From: Oleiagrimonas sp036379395
GTDB taxonomy: Bacteria; Pseudomonadota; Gammaproteobacteria; Xanthomonadales; Rhodanobacteraceae
Length of the DNA stretch: 48,334 nt
Reading direction: 5' to 3'
NCBI GenBank assembly: GCA_036379395.1
Contig: DASVGR010000127.1
Coordinates: 1-48,334, forward strand
The notes under the pieces are model-generated. The model saw only the letters and a program-made list of their open reading frames with translations, did no database searches and was not told the origin of the DNA. Both the position numbers and the translations under genes were made by a program. Of the stretch, positions 33,731-43,490 are shown piece by piece; position 1 is the stretch's first letter; the number at the start of each line of letters is the position of its first letter.

Positions 33731-34825
33731 ATGCCTCGCCGCTTCATTGCCGCACCGCCGTGGAGCATCGCCCTGCCCGTGGCGGCCTGCCTGTTGCTGG
33801 CGGCGGTGTGGGCGATACCCGCCGGGATTGTCGTGCTGGTGGTTGTCGGCGCGGTGCTGATCGCCTCGGTGCTGGTGGCGGTGTATCACGCCGAAACCGT
33901 GGCGCACCGCGTGGGCGAGCCGTTCGGCACACTGATCCTGGCCATGGCGGTAACCGCCATCGAGCTGGGGCTGATCGGCTCGATGATGGCCTCCGGCGGT
34001 CTGGAAGCCAGCACGCTGGCACGCGACACGGTGTTTGCCACGGTCATGATCGTGCTCAACGGCGTGGTCGGCGTGTGCCTGCTGGCCGGCACGTTGCGCC
34101 ACCGCATCCTGACTTTTCGCATTGAAGGCACCGGCCAGGCACTGTCGGTACTGGCGCCCATGACCGTATTGACGCTGGTGCTGCCGACCTTCACCGTCAC
34201 TGCGCCCGGCCCGGTCTACACCGGCTCGCAACTGGCGTTTGCCGGCATCGCCTCGCTGCTGCTGTACGTGGTGTTCGTGTTCGTGCAGACCAGCCGGCAT
34301 CGGGACGATTTCGTGTCCGAAATATCCGAAAACACCGTGGTCGACGACGATGCAGACCATCGCCCGTCCCGCGCCGCGATGTGGAGCAGCCTGGTCTTGC
34401 TGGTGATCGCGCTGGTGGCCGTGATCGGACTGGCCAAAAAGCTGGCCCCGAGCATCGAAGCCTCGGTCAAGGCGGCCGATGCACCCGACGCCGTCACCGG
34501 CATCATCATCGCCCTGCTGGTGTTGTTGCCGGAAACCTCGGCCGCCGTGCGGGCAGCCCTGCGCAACCGCATGCAGACCAGCCTGAACCTGGCATTGGGT
34601 TCGGCGCTGGCAACCATCGGGCTGACCATTCCGGCCGTGGCCGTGCTGGCCACGCTGCTGCACGTGCCGCTGGAACTGGGGTTGTCGGCATTGCAGATCG
34701 TGCTGCTGGCCATCAGCCTGCTGGTTGCCACCTGCACGCTGGCGCGCGGCCGCGCCACGGTGTTGCATGGCGCGGTGCATCTCATCCTGTTCGGCGCCTA
34801 CCTGTTCCTGGCCGTGGTGCCGTGA
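33731..34825 (+). CDS. Ca2+/H+ antiporter-like membrane protein (ChaA/CaCA family)
   Basis: 364 residues with about ten helices in two inverted halves. Each half has an acidic helix motif: AVTAIELGLIGSMM in the first and LLVLLPETSAAVRAALRNRM in the second, the alpha-repeat pattern of cation/proton exchangers like ChaA. AAGGAG lies 8 nt before the ATG; a GTG three codons earlier is possible. The ion is not certain (Ca2+, Na+ or K+). Confidence 0.82.
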   Translation: MPRRFIAAPPWSIALPVAACLLLAAVWAIPAGIVVLVVVGAVLIASVLVAVYHAETVAHRVGEPFGTLILAMAVTAIELGLIGSMMASGGLEASTLARDTVFATVMIVLNGVVGVCLLAGTLRHRILTFRIEGTGQALSVLAPMTVLTLVLPTFTVTAPGPVYTGSQLAFAGIASLLLYVVFVFVQTSRHRDDFVSEISENTVVDDDADHRPSRAAMWSSLVLLVIALVAVIGLAKKLAPSIEASVKAADAPDAVTGIIIALLVLLPETSAAVRAALRNRMQTSLNLALGSALATIGLTIPAVAVLATLLHVPLELGLSALQIVLLAISLLVATCTLARGRATVLHGAVHLILFGAYLFLAVVP

Positions 34826-35003
34826 CGCCACGGGCTGTGCACGTGGCCGAATGCCACTGCGGCCGCCTCATGCCAAGGTTGTTCCAGGGCCACGCGAACC
34901 TTGCAGGCCTTCGCCGCGGCGGTGCGCGCGCGTTACGCTGTGTGTCGAAGCCACGCCGCCATCAGGGCGTCGCCACCATTCCATCACCCGCCATTGGCCA
35001 CGC

Positions 35004-35561
35004 ATGACCATCGTTCTGACCGATTTTTCCCGCCAGCGCCTGTTCCCCTCAACCGACCGCCGCAATGGCATCCGCGACATCTCCGCCGCGGCGTTCGAGA
35101 GCCATCTCAACGCGCACGCGCCGGAAAAAATCCTGCAAGGCTACGCGCCGTTTTGCCAATTGCACGTGCACCGCAATTTCACGTCCACGCGCTGCACCGC
35201 CATCCCCGTCACGGACGCCAACCGGCACATGCTGCGCTCGGCCTACGAGGCGCGCACCAAGGCCGAACTGGCCGTGCTGGTGCGCTGGTTCGAAGGCATC
35301 GAGGCGCCGGTGGCCCATTACCTGATCCCCATTCTCTACAGCCGCGAACAGCTGGCCAAGGAAGGTTCACCGATCGACGCCGACTGGGGCGTGGTCGGCT
35401 GTCTGTACACGCTGACGCCGGAAGAAATTCCCATGGCGCCGATCACCATGATGCGCAACGCGCTGGACGTTTCCGAAGGCGGCTCGGGCGTGCCGCTGGA
35501 CCACGCGGCCTATCGGCGCAGCGTGGCGTTCTGGGACGTCCACGCCAACTGGCGCGGCTGA
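35004..35561 (+). CDS. DUF3228 family protein
   Basis: 185 residues, cytoplasmic. The pattern ILQGYAPFCQLHVHRNFTST, HMLRSAYEARTKAELAVLVR, HYLIPILYSREQLAKEGSPI and EEIPMAPITMMRNAL matches the DUF3228 family as I remember it. No catalytic assignment is possible. Alone between the antiporter and yegP. Confidence 0.65.
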   Translation: MTIVLTDFSRQRLFPSTDRRNGIRDISAAAFESHLNAHAPEKILQGYAPFCQLHVHRNFTSTRCTAIPVTDANRHMLRSAYEARTKAELAVLVRWFEGIEAPVAHYLIPILYSREQLAKEGSPIDADWGVVGCLYTLTPEEIPMAPITMMRNALDVSEGGSGVPLDHAAYRRSVAFWDVHANWRG

Positions 35562-35733
35562 TCGACACGTGTCGCTTGCGCCTGCTTGTTGAATGGAGGC
35601 GATCCGGCATCATCCCGTCCTGTTCCTGCGCGGTGCCATTGATGTATGTTGACCATCATGCTGGTTGCGCGCATCGCGGCACTTTCCGGTCGAACGTTTT
35701 CCGGTTTCACCACCGCAAAGAAAGGAGCGTCCC

Positions 35734-36066
35734 ATGTCAGGCAAATTCGAATGCAGCGTCGGTCATGACGGCAAGCATCGGTTCAACCTCAAGGCATCCA
35801 ACGGACAGGTCATCCTGACCAGCCAGGGCTACACGCAGCACGCCAGTTGTCTGGCGGGCATCGAATCGGTGCGCAAGCACGGCGTGCAACACGACAGGTT
35901 CGAGAAAAAGACGTCCACCGACGGCAAGTTCTATTTCGTGCTCAAGGCATCCAACGGCCAGGTCATCGGCACCAGCCAGCGCTATGCCAGCGAAGCGTCG
36001 TGCGACAACGGCATCGAGTCGGTCAAGAATCACGCTCCCGGCGCCACGCTGGCCGACGCCACCTGA
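35734..36066 (+). CDS. yegP: YegP family protein (DUF1508 repeat)
   Basis: 110 residues, the same length as E. coli YegP, made of two DUF1508 repeats: FNLKASNGQVILTSQGYTQH and FVLKASNGQVIGTSQRYAS, each followed by a short helix with CxxGIESVRKH / CDNGIESVKNH. Function is unproven. AAAGGAG lies 6 nt upstream of the ATG. Confidence 0.92.
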   Translation: MSGKFECSVGHDGKHRFNLKASNGQVILTSQGYTQHASCLAGIESVRKHGVQHDRFEKKTSTDGKFYFVLKASNGQVIGTSQRYASEASCDNGIESVKNHAPGATLADAT

Positions 36067-36108
36067 TCGCGCGTCATCGCCGCTCCGTCACCGCAAAGTG
36101 ACGAAGCA

Positions 36109-36145
36109 CTGCCGGGCCGCACGGTTTGGCCATGCGACCCGGCAG
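36109..36145. terminator. Hairpin between yegP and the convergent S53 peptidase gene
   Basis: CTGCCGGG (36109-36116) pairs with CCCGGCAG (36138-36145), loop of 21 nt, no T-run; weak support. Confidence 0.4.
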
Positions 36146-36150
36146 ATCCC

Positions 36151-37707
36151 TCACCGCAAACGGGACGCCGAACCCTGCTCCAGCTGGTCGATGGCGGCGT
36201 CCAGCGCCGTGCGGGCCGATTTCAGCTCGTCCAGCACAGAAGTACCCGGAGCCGGCGACGGCCCGGGGGATGGCGGCGTCGGACTCGGCGCCGGACTCGG
36301 TGTCGGCGTTGGTGCGGGCGGTGCCGTCGTGCCAAAGGCGACAGCGGTGGCGGCGTCGGGAACACCCAGGCCGGTACACGGGTCCCAACCAACGGCCGCT
36401 TGCCAGGCACCGTTGTTGCCTTGCGTGATGTCGCGCGTGTGCGTTGCCGCGACGCCGGCTTTGACGCCACCGTAAAGGCCGGTCTGGGCCAGCCCGACCG
36501 GCGCGCCGCGCAGCTGGGCGATGCGCGCCAGCAAGCCGGCCCACAGCGGTGCCACCGCGCTGGTGCCGCCAATCACCATGTCCTGGCCATCGACGCGCAC
36601 CTGATAACCGGTTTGCGGATCGGCCACCGCGGCAATGTCGGGCACGCCGCGCCCGCTGCCGCCATCCGGGTTGGTCGGCACGCCGGCGTTGTCCTGCCAA
36701 TCCGGCAGCGGAAACACCGCGCTGACACCGCCACCGGTGGCACCGCCGCTGCCGCCGTCGTCCCAGACCGTTTCGCTGGTGACATGACCGCCGCTGGCTT
36801 GCAGCGAAGTACCACCGCAGCCCAGCACGTGCGGACTGGATGCCGGGAAATCCACGTGCGTGCCGCCCGACGGGTCGTTGTCGCTGCTGCCGTCGTCGCC
36901 AGCCGCCACCGTGACCGTCGCGCCCATGGCCACGGCATCGGCAAACGCCGCATCCATGGCGTTGCAGGTGGATTGGCTCCATTCGTCCTCCGCGGCGCCC
37001 CAGCTGATGCTGAGCGCCGCGGGCGCTGGATTGGCGTGTGCCGCCATGCTCACCGCGTCGAGAAAACCGGCGTCGGTGTTGGGCGCGAAGTACACGTTGA
37101 TGGTGGCCTTGGGCGCGATGGCACCGGCCACTTCGATGTCGAGCAACACTTCGGCATCGGCGCCCTGCGGGTCCTGTCCCGGCACGTTGCTGGCGCCATC
37201 GACACTGATCGCGTTGACAGCGGGCGAAGCCAGTCCCAGACCGCCGAAATAGGCGTCCAGATCGCTCTGGTCGAAACCGCCGCCCAGTTCAATGATGGCG
37301 ATTGTTTGTCCGCTGCCATCGCCGTCGGGCATGACATAAATGTCGGCCAGCTGCAGCGGTGTGTAACTGGTGCTGCCGGCGCGCGGCGAGGCCACGATCG
37401 AACGTGGCATGGCGCAGGGACCGTACGCTCCCAAAACTGCCATCACCCTGTCGCGGACGGCTTCCGGCGGCTCCGCCAGCCAGTCATCAATGACGCCCTG
37501 CGGGCCGTGCACGCGCAGGCGCCGCGATGCCGCGTGTTCCTCGACAATTTCCAGACCGGCCGCTTGGGCTGCCGCCCGTACTTGAGCCACGTCGCCGGGA
37601 TCGGCACCCACCAATTGTCCCAACTGACGCGAAGAAAACGACGTGCGACGTGACAACAGTTGCGCCGGATCACCTCGACGGCGCAAGACCAATGTTGCGG
37701 TGGCCAT
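36151..37707 (-). CDS. S53 (sedolisin/kumamolisin-like) serine-carboxyl peptidase
   Basis: 518 residues. The catalytic set of the family is present: Glu186 and Asp190 in DAEVLLDIEVAG, Asp271 in VAAGDDGSSD, and Ser383 in IGGTSAVAP. The N-terminal 100 residues are the propeptide (ending near the conserved YTPLQLADIY of the mature start). The C-terminal 40 residues form a Pro-rich linker and a short helix. No Sec signal peptide is visible. CAGGAGG precedes the ATG at 37707. Acid endopeptidase active at low pH is the family norm. Confidence 0.9.
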   Translation of the reverse strand: MATATLVLRRRGDPAQLLSRRTSFSSRQLGQLVGADPGDVAQVRAAAQAAGLEIVEEHAASRRLRVHGPQGVIDDWLAEPPEAVRDRVMAVLGAYGPCAMPRSIVASPRAGSTSYTPLQLADIYVMPDGDGSGQTIAIIELGGGFDQSDLDAYFGGLGLASPAVNAISVDGASNVPGQDPQGADAEVLLDIEVAGAIAPKATINVYFAPNTDAGFLDAVSMAAHANPAPAALSISWGAAEDEWSQSTCNAMDAAFADAVAMGATVTVAAGDDGSSDNDPSGGTHVDFPASSPHVLGCGGTSLQASGGHVTSETVWDDGGSGGATGGGVSAVFPLPDWQDNAGVPTNPDGGSGRGVPDIAAVADPQTGYQVRVDGQDMVIGGTSAVAPLWAGLLARIAQLRGAPVGLAQTGLYGGVKAGVAATHTRDITQGNNGAWQAAVGWDPCTGLGVPDAATAVAFGTTAPPAPTPTPSPAPSPTPPSPGPSPAPGTSVLDELKSARTALDAAIDQLEQGSASRLR

Positions 37708-37921
37708 GAAACACCTCCTGCACAGTGGCGTGGCCAACGGCGTTGGCCTGTATTGAATGTGGCGTCGAGACGTTGAAAGTGCAACCGGCGGACGCCCCGC
37801 GTTTCCACGCCGTTTAGGCAATCGCGCGGCTTGCGCCTCCATCACCGCCATGCCCGGTCACGCGACCGGCCGGGCTCGCCAAAGCCTGGCCGGCACATGT
37901 TTCGTCAGATGGTGCCCGACC

Positions 37922-40159
37922 TCAATGCACCACGATTTCGTCCGACGCGATCATCGGCGCGGAACGCATCGGCAGCTGCTTGCTCGGCACGGCGATGATA
38001 TGGATGTAACGTGCGTTCACGGCGTCGCCAAGGTCAAACCGCACGTCGCGCAATTGCGGCCGCGTCGCATCCGGCTCCACCTTGATCGTTTTTACGACCG
38101 GCTGGCTCCAGTGCTTGCCATCCGCCGACGTGGCCAAACTCACGCTTTGCGGCAGCAGGATGTTGCCGGCCGTCATGTACTGCAAAAAGTGCGCATCGAC
38201 GGAATGGATGTCCGTCGGCTTGCCCAGGTCGACCGTCACGTCCATGTTGTCGCCGCGCCAACCGGCCCAACGCTTGCCGCTGAAATTGGTGTCCATCCAG
38301 GCCCAGCCAAGAATGCCGTCGGTGAGCACCGACGGATGCGGCACCGCCCAACCGCCAAAGCCCGGCGTGGACGTCAGCGACGGCTTGGTCGCATACGTGA
38401 CATCGTCACCCAGCGCCTTGTTGGCAACCACCTTGATCACATGCACGTCCGATACCTGCACGCCGTTGCGGAACGGCGCCACGCGCACGGTCTGCGGCTG
38501 GTAGAAATCCAGCACGTCGCGGAACGAGGGCGACTTCGCCGTCGGGTCGGTGCCGTCGGTGGTGTAGTGCATGCGCATGTCGGCAAAGCCGCGCCGCACG
38601 CTGATGCGCCAGCGGTGGTAACCGGGCACGAAACTCGCCGCGTAACGGATGATGTCCATGTCGGCCGGCCCGTAGCGCACGTTCTGCGAGGCCAGCCACG
38701 CCTCCTGCACCTTCACGCGGCGCTTGAAATCATTCCAGTCGTCCGATGACGGATTCCACATGTGCTCGGCAATGGCCAGCAGGCGCGGATAGATGAACGC
38801 CATGCCATTGACCGGCATCGCAAACTCGCCCCACAGCGGCGCATCGCCACCCAGGACGGTCTTGGGATGAGCCAAAAGCTCCGGGTTGCCCAGCGTGTTG
38901 GTGCGGAACAAATCCTGCAGCGTGCGCACGCTGATGGGCGCCGCCGAATGATCCAGATAAAACGCTCCGGCCAGAATCATGCGATTGCCGTTGGCGGCCG
39001 CCTTCTTGACGAAATCCGGTCCGTGCCAGGTTTCAACAATGGCATTCGAGCTCAAGTGGCCCTGCAAAATTTCGTCCCAGCCGACCAGCGTCTTGCCATG
39101 CTTGTCGAGATAATCCTCGATCTGGTGGACGAAGTAGCCGTGCAGCTGCTCCTCTGTTTTCAGGCCCTTGTCGCTGGCCAGCTTTTCGCACGGCTTGCAG
39201 TCGCTCCACACGTCCGCCGGCACCTCGTCGCCGCCGATGTGGATGTAGGGCGACGGAAACAGCTGCATCACCTCGTCCAGCACGTTGTGCAAAAAGTTGA
39301 ACGTCCAGCCGTCAATGCAATCGGCCCGGCTGAACACGCCGCGCGCGATGGACACCTGGATCTGCTTGTGGCTGCACAACAGCTTCGGATACGCCGCCAT
39401 GGCCGCGCTGCTGTGTCCCGGCATCTCGATTTCCGGCACGATCATCACGTTGCGCTCGCGCGCATAACGCACGATTTCGCGGATCTGCGCCTGGGTATAG
39501 AAGCCGCCGACCTTCTTGCCCTCGGCATTGACGCGCCACGCACCGACGCTGGTGAGCTTCGGATAGCGCTTGATCTGGATGCGCCAGCCCTGGTCGCCGG
39601 TGAGATGCCAGTGGAACACGTTCATCTTGTAGTACGACATCAAATCGATCTGCTTCTTGACGAAGCTCACCGGATAAAAATGCCGCGACGTGTCAAGCAT
39701 GAAACCGCGCCAGGAATAACGCGGCGCGTCGGCGATAGTCACGTCCGGAACAGTCACCTGGGCGGTCGGCTGCACCGGCAGCAGCTGCCGCAACGTCTGC
39801 ACACCCCAGAACAAGCCGCGGTCATCCGCCGCCGCAATCGTGATGCCATGCGACGTCACCTTGAGGTGATAAGCCCCACGGCCCTTGATGGATGAATCAA
39901 TGCGCAGCGCGATTGTGCCGGTCTGTCCCGTCCCTGCCTCGCTCAGCGCCACCTGCGTGCGCTGCTTGACCTTGACGCGCAGGAAGTCGGCTATCCACTG
40001 CGCCCGCGCATCCGACGGCGCGCTGACGGTATCGTTCGAACTCAACACGAAATGCCCCGACTGCTCGGTCAAATGGGCCGGCTTGGGGACAATGTCGACC
40101 TGCGCGAACACGCAGCCGGCAAAGGCCATCAAGCCAAGAAAACAGACAAATCTGCGCAT
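37922..40159 (-). CDS. GH20 beta-N-acetylhexosaminidase with C-terminal discoidin-like domain
   Basis: 745 residues. A signal sequence ends at FAQ (a lipobox-like FAGC is also possible). Then GH20b, then the catalytic barrel with HIGGDEVP (Asp311-Glu312, the assisting pair for substrate-assisted catalysis), LDTSRHFYPVSFVKKQID and HWHLTGDQGWRIQIKRYP. A C-terminal F5/8-type domain (LGKPTDIHSVDAHF, RYIHIIAV) should bind glycans. Removes terminal GlcNAc/GalNAc from chitin oligomers or N-glycans. GGAG lies upstream of the ATG. Divergent from the DUF1615 gene. Confidence 0.93.
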   Translation of the reverse strand: MRRFVCFLGLMAFAGCVFAQVDIVPKPAHLTEQSGHFVLSSNDTVSAPSDARAQWIADFLRVKVKQRTQVALSEAGTGQTGTIALRIDSSIKGRGAYHLKVTSHGITIAAADDRGLFWGVQTLRQLLPVQPTAQVTVPDVTIADAPRYSWRGFMLDTSRHFYPVSFVKKQIDLMSYYKMNVFHWHLTGDQGWRIQIKRYPKLTSVGAWRVNAEGKKVGGFYTQAQIREIVRYARERNVMIVPEIEMPGHSSAAMAAYPKLLCSHKQIQVSIARGVFSRADCIDGWTFNFLHNVLDEVMQLFPSPYIHIGGDEVPADVWSDCKPCEKLASDKGLKTEEQLHGYFVHQIEDYLDKHGKTLVGWDEILQGHLSSNAIVETWHGPDFVKKAAANGNRMILAGAFYLDHSAAPISVRTLQDLFRTNTLGNPELLAHPKTVLGGDAPLWGEFAMPVNGMAFIYPRLLAIAEHMWNPSSDDWNDFKRRVKVQEAWLASQNVRYGPADMDIIRYAASFVPGYHRWRISVRRGFADMRMHYTTDGTDPTAKSPSFRDVLDFYQPQTVRVAPFRNGVQVSDVHVIKVVANKALGDDVTYATKPSLTSTPGFGGWAVPHPSVLTDGILGWAWMDTNFSGKRWAGWRGDNMDVTVDLGKPTDIHSVDAHFLQYMTAGNILLPQSVSLATSADGKHWSQPVVKTIKVEPDATRPQLRDVRFDLGDAVNARYIHIIAVPSKQLPMRSAPMIASDEIVVH

Positions 40160-40406
40160 TGCTTTTTTCTCCGGTAACCGGTGGCGGGCCAGGCAAGAAC
40201 ACCCGAATATCGAACACCATAGGACGACACGGCATGCCTGACGAGAGCCCCAGGTTTCGTCCGTATGCAAAACATGACATAACGTGATGAACAAGCAAGC
40301 ACAAGCGCAAGTATTCGAAACAAACAAAGAGGCAGTTGGGCAAGCAATATCCCATCGTCAGCCAGACCCCACAAAAATACGCCACAGCCGTTGTACCCTG
40401 CCGCGC

Positions 40407-41549
40407 ATGATGCCGATCACCCTGTCGCCCGCACAGCCGCGCCTTGCCGACCGGGGCACCACGCATGCTTCATGGCGCTTGCTCGCCCCCGTGCTGACGA
40501 CCCTGCTGCTGGCCGCCTGCGCGCCGCGTTCCACGCTCACGCGGCCGACCGCCTCGCCCGCGCAAGTGCAAGCCGAAGTACGCGCACGCCTGCCCGCCGA
40601 CGTGCCCGACAAGGACGGCTGGGCGCGTGACATCCAGCGCGCGTTCGCCGCACTCAAGCTCGATCCATCGGTGTCGCACCTGTGCGCCGCGCTGGCCGTC
40701 ACTGCGCAGGAATCCTCGTTTTCCGCCGACCCCGTGGTGCCGCATCTGGGCACCATCGCGCTCAAGGCCATCCACAAGCGCGCCGCACGCCACCACATCC
40801 CCGGCTTCGCGGTGGATGCCGCCTTGCGTATCCACTCGCCTGACGGACAAAGCTACGCCACGCGCATCCGGCAAGCGCGCACCGAAGGACAATTGAGCCG
40901 CATCTACGAAGATCTGATTGCCCGCGTGCCGCTGGGCAGGCACCTGTTTGCCGACGACAACCCGGTGCGCACCGGCGGTCCGATGCAAGTAAGCGTGCGC
41001 TTTGCCGAACGCTGGGCCGCCCATCACGACTATCCCTACGCGCCACGGACATCCGTGCGCCGCGAGGTTTTCACGCGCCGCGGCGGACTGTATTTCGGCA
41101 TCGCGCATCTGCTGGCCAAGCGCGTGTCCTACGACAGCATGCTGTACCGCTTTGCCGACTACAACGCGGGCTTCTACGCCAGCCGCAACGCCGCGTTCCA
41201 GAATGCCGTCAACGTGGCCTCCGGCAGCCATCTGGTGCTGGACGGCGACTTGGTCAGCTACGCCGACCACGCCAGCGCCACCGAAAAAGCCGTGCGCCGA
41301 CTCGGGCCACGCCTGGGTCTTTCCGACGGCGCCATTCACGACGCGCTCAAGCAGGGCGAAACGTTCGCCTTCGAACGCACGGGGCTTTACCACGGCGTAT
41401 TCAATCTGGCCGACCGCGCCGCTGGCAAGCCGCTGCCGCGCGCCATCCTGCCGCGCATCACGCTGGAAAGTCCCAAGATCACGCGCCGGCTCACCACCGC
41501 GTGGTTTGCGCATCGCGTCGACCAGCGCTATCGCGCCTGCCTGCACTGA
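40407..41549 (+). CDS. DUF1615 (YaiW-like) lipoprotein
   Basis: 380 residues with a lipobox LLLAAC (Cys about residue 39) after a hydrophobic stretch, so an outer- or inner-membrane lipoprotein. The domain has the DUF1615 pattern as I remember it from E. coli YaiW: LCAALAVTAQESSFSADP, RVPLGRHLFADDNPVRTGGPMQ, FADYNAGFYASRNAAFQ. The lysozyme-like ES pair in VTAQESSF and a following DYNAGFYASRN suggest a transglycosylase-like fold, but no activity is proven. The ATG at 40407 is one of two adjacent ones. Confidence 0.72.
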   Translation: MMPITLSPAQPRLADRGTTHASWRLLAPVLTTLLLAACAPRSTLTRPTASPAQVQAEVRARLPADVPDKDGWARDIQRAFAALKLDPSVSHLCAALAVTAQESSFSADPVVPHLGTIALKAIHKRAARHHIPGFAVDAALRIHSPDGQSYATRIRQARTEGQLSRIYEDLIARVPLGRHLFADDNPVRTGGPMQVSVRFAERWAAHHDYPYAPRTSVRREVFTRRGGLYFGIAHLLAKRVSYDSMLYRFADYNAGFYASRNAAFQNAVNVASGSHLVLDGDLVSYADHASATEKAVRRLGPRLGLSDGAIHDALKQGETFAFERTGLYHGVFNLADRAAGKPLPRAILPRITLESPKITRRLTTAWFAHRVDQRYRACLH

Positions 41550-41639
41550 TCGGCGTCTTGCCGTCGATTTGACAGACAATTGCCTCTCACCCTAAAAGAG
41601 TCGGCAACGTTGCGTCGTTATTCTTTTGGGGTGCATGCC

Positions 41640-43451
41640 ATGAAACACGTCCCGGTCATTCTTGCCGGCCTGATCGCCATCGCCGGTTGCGGCGGCACGG
41701 CCCACGCGCACGATGCGCCGGCCATCGGCTCGCGCAATGTCGCCACGGTGACGCCGGACGTGCCGCGCCCCGGCACCAAGCCGTGCGTGGTGCCATTGTT
41801 CACCCGCCATCTTTTCGGCAAAACCGGCGACTCGGCCAACATGGGTTCCACGCCCTACGTCGTGTCCTATCGTCCGCCGGCCGGTTGCCAAGGCCCGTGG
41901 GCCAAGGTGGTGCTGGAAATGCATTTCGCCGTCGCCGCCGGCCATCAGTACGACCGCACCGCGTCGCTCTGGATGAACGGCGTGAACCTGTATTTCGGCT
42001 CCACCGAAGAACCCTCGCCCGGCGTCGCGCGCGACTGGAACATTCAACGCGACCTCACCGACTACACCAGCCTTCTGCGCCACCCCGGCAGTGTCGACGT
42101 GCGCATCAACAACTGGCTGGGCAAAGTGTTTTCCAGCCCCATCCACGCCAGCGCCAAACTGCTTTTCTATCCTGCCGACAAGGCTTATCCCGCGCCCGCC
42201 GTGCCCGACAAGGTCATCGCGCTCAATGGCAAGGACAACACACCCGCCAAGCTCGACCGCGATCACAACCTGCTGGCGCGCAACGTGACGTTTCCGCGCA
42301 ACACCACGCGCGTCTACCTCGACCTTTTTGCCGAGCCGCAGGCCCACGACGAGTTCTACTACGTGTGCCTGCCCGACCAGACCATCGCGCGCGTCGGCGA
42401 CCCCGGCAGCAATGGCTCGCTGGACCGTGCGCAAACCTGCGACGGCGGTGCGTTCCGCGAAGCCGAAGTGCTGATCGACGGCCAACCAGCCGGCCTGGCG
42501 CCGGTCACGCCGTGGATTTTCACCGGCGGCCTGGACCCGTTTTTGTGGCAACCCACGCCGGGGCCGGAAGCATTGAACTTCGTGCCTTACCGGGTCAATC
42601 TGTCGCCGTTCGCCGGTCTGTTGAGCGATGGCAAACCGCACACTGTCGCTGTACGCATGCTGGGCCAGCCCAACTTCTTTTCCGTCGCCGGCACCCTGCT
42701 CGTCTACCAGGACAACACCACGCAACACACCGGCGGCGCGCTGACGCGCAACACGCTCAAAACCGCCAACCTGCGCCCCACCATCGACGATGAACTGACT
42801 GGCCACGACGGCCACGTCGACGGCGGCATCTTCACGCGCGCCAGCACACATTACGTCATTGAAGGCTACGTCGACACGCCCAAGGGGCGGCAATATTCCA
42901 GCGTCGACACCACGATCGGTTTCGACAACACCCAGCACTTCGCCACCGCCGACAAGCACCGCTGCCACCTCAGCTGGCAGCACGCGCGCGTGGACAGCAC
43001 CAGCCGCACCAGCGGCGCGCAAACGCGCAGTTTGCGCAAGATCATCGACTACGCGCTCGACGTCCGCACAGTGAGCCGCCGGGGCCAAGGCAAGAACCTG
43101 CACCGCGGCGTCCAGCTCAGCCTGCGCCTGGCGCGCCACATCGAACAACGCCAAGCCGGCCTGCCACCGTACATCGCCGACATGAGCAACATCCATGTCG
43201 GCAGCGCCAACCTCGCCTTCCAGCGCGGCCAACGCCTCACCTACACCGACCGCGACCAGACCAGCACACAAACCTTCCGCTTCACCAATTCACTCGGCGA
43301 TTGCCGCGACGCGCAAGTCCAGGCCCGCGACCGCGCCGTGACCGCTTACACGCAAGGCCAAGGCTGCCTGGCACCAAAGCCAATGCACTGGTTCGCGCAC
43401 CCGGATGGATCACCGGACAGCTTCGGCTGGCGTGGTGTCGTGCACGACTGA
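41640..43451 (+). CDS. Peptide-N4-(N-acetyl-beta-glucosaminyl)asparagine amidase, PNGase A type
   Basis: 603 residues, probably a lipoprotein (IAGC at residue 17). The PNGase A pattern is clear: CVVPLFTRHLFG, VSYRPPAGCQGPWAKVVLEM, HQYDRTASLWMNGVNLYFGS, then EEPSPGVARDWNIQRDLTDYT and LLRHPGSVDVRINN. The family removes whole N-glycans from glycoproteins, including those with plant-type core alpha-1,3-fucose. The 188-residue extra sequence after residue 400 may be a second domain. Bacterial members are known from Dyella-like and acidobacterial genera, as I recall. No other amidase is present in the window. Confidence 0.85.
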   Translation: MKHVPVILAGLIAIAGCGGTAHAHDAPAIGSRNVATVTPDVPRPGTKPCVVPLFTRHLFGKTGDSANMGSTPYVVSYRPPAGCQGPWAKVVLEMHFAVAAGHQYDRTASLWMNGVNLYFGSTEEPSPGVARDWNIQRDLTDYTSLLRHPGSVDVRINNWLGKVFSSPIHASAKLLFYPADKAYPAPAVPDKVIALNGKDNTPAKLDRDHNLLARNVTFPRNTTRVYLDLFAEPQAHDEFYYVCLPDQTIARVGDPGSNGSLDRAQTCDGGAFREAEVLIDGQPAGLAPVTPWIFTGGLDPFLWQPTPGPEALNFVPYRVNLSPFAGLLSDGKPHTVAVRMLGQPNFFSVAGTLLVYQDNTTQHTGGALTRNTLKTANLRPTIDDELTGHDGHVDGGIFTRASTHYVIEGYVDTPKGRQYSSVDTTIGFDNTQHFATADKHRCHLSWQHARVDSTSRTSGAQTRSLRKIIDYALDVRTVSRRGQGKNLHRGVQLSLRLARHIEQRQAGLPPYIADMSNIHVGSANLAFQRGQRLTYTDRDQTSTQTFRFTNSLGDCRDAQVQARDRAVTAYTQGQGCLAPKPMHWFAHPDGSPDSFGWRGVVHD

Positions 43452-43490
43452 CAAGCACACGCCCGAGCGCCGATCCTTGCCGGCATCCAC

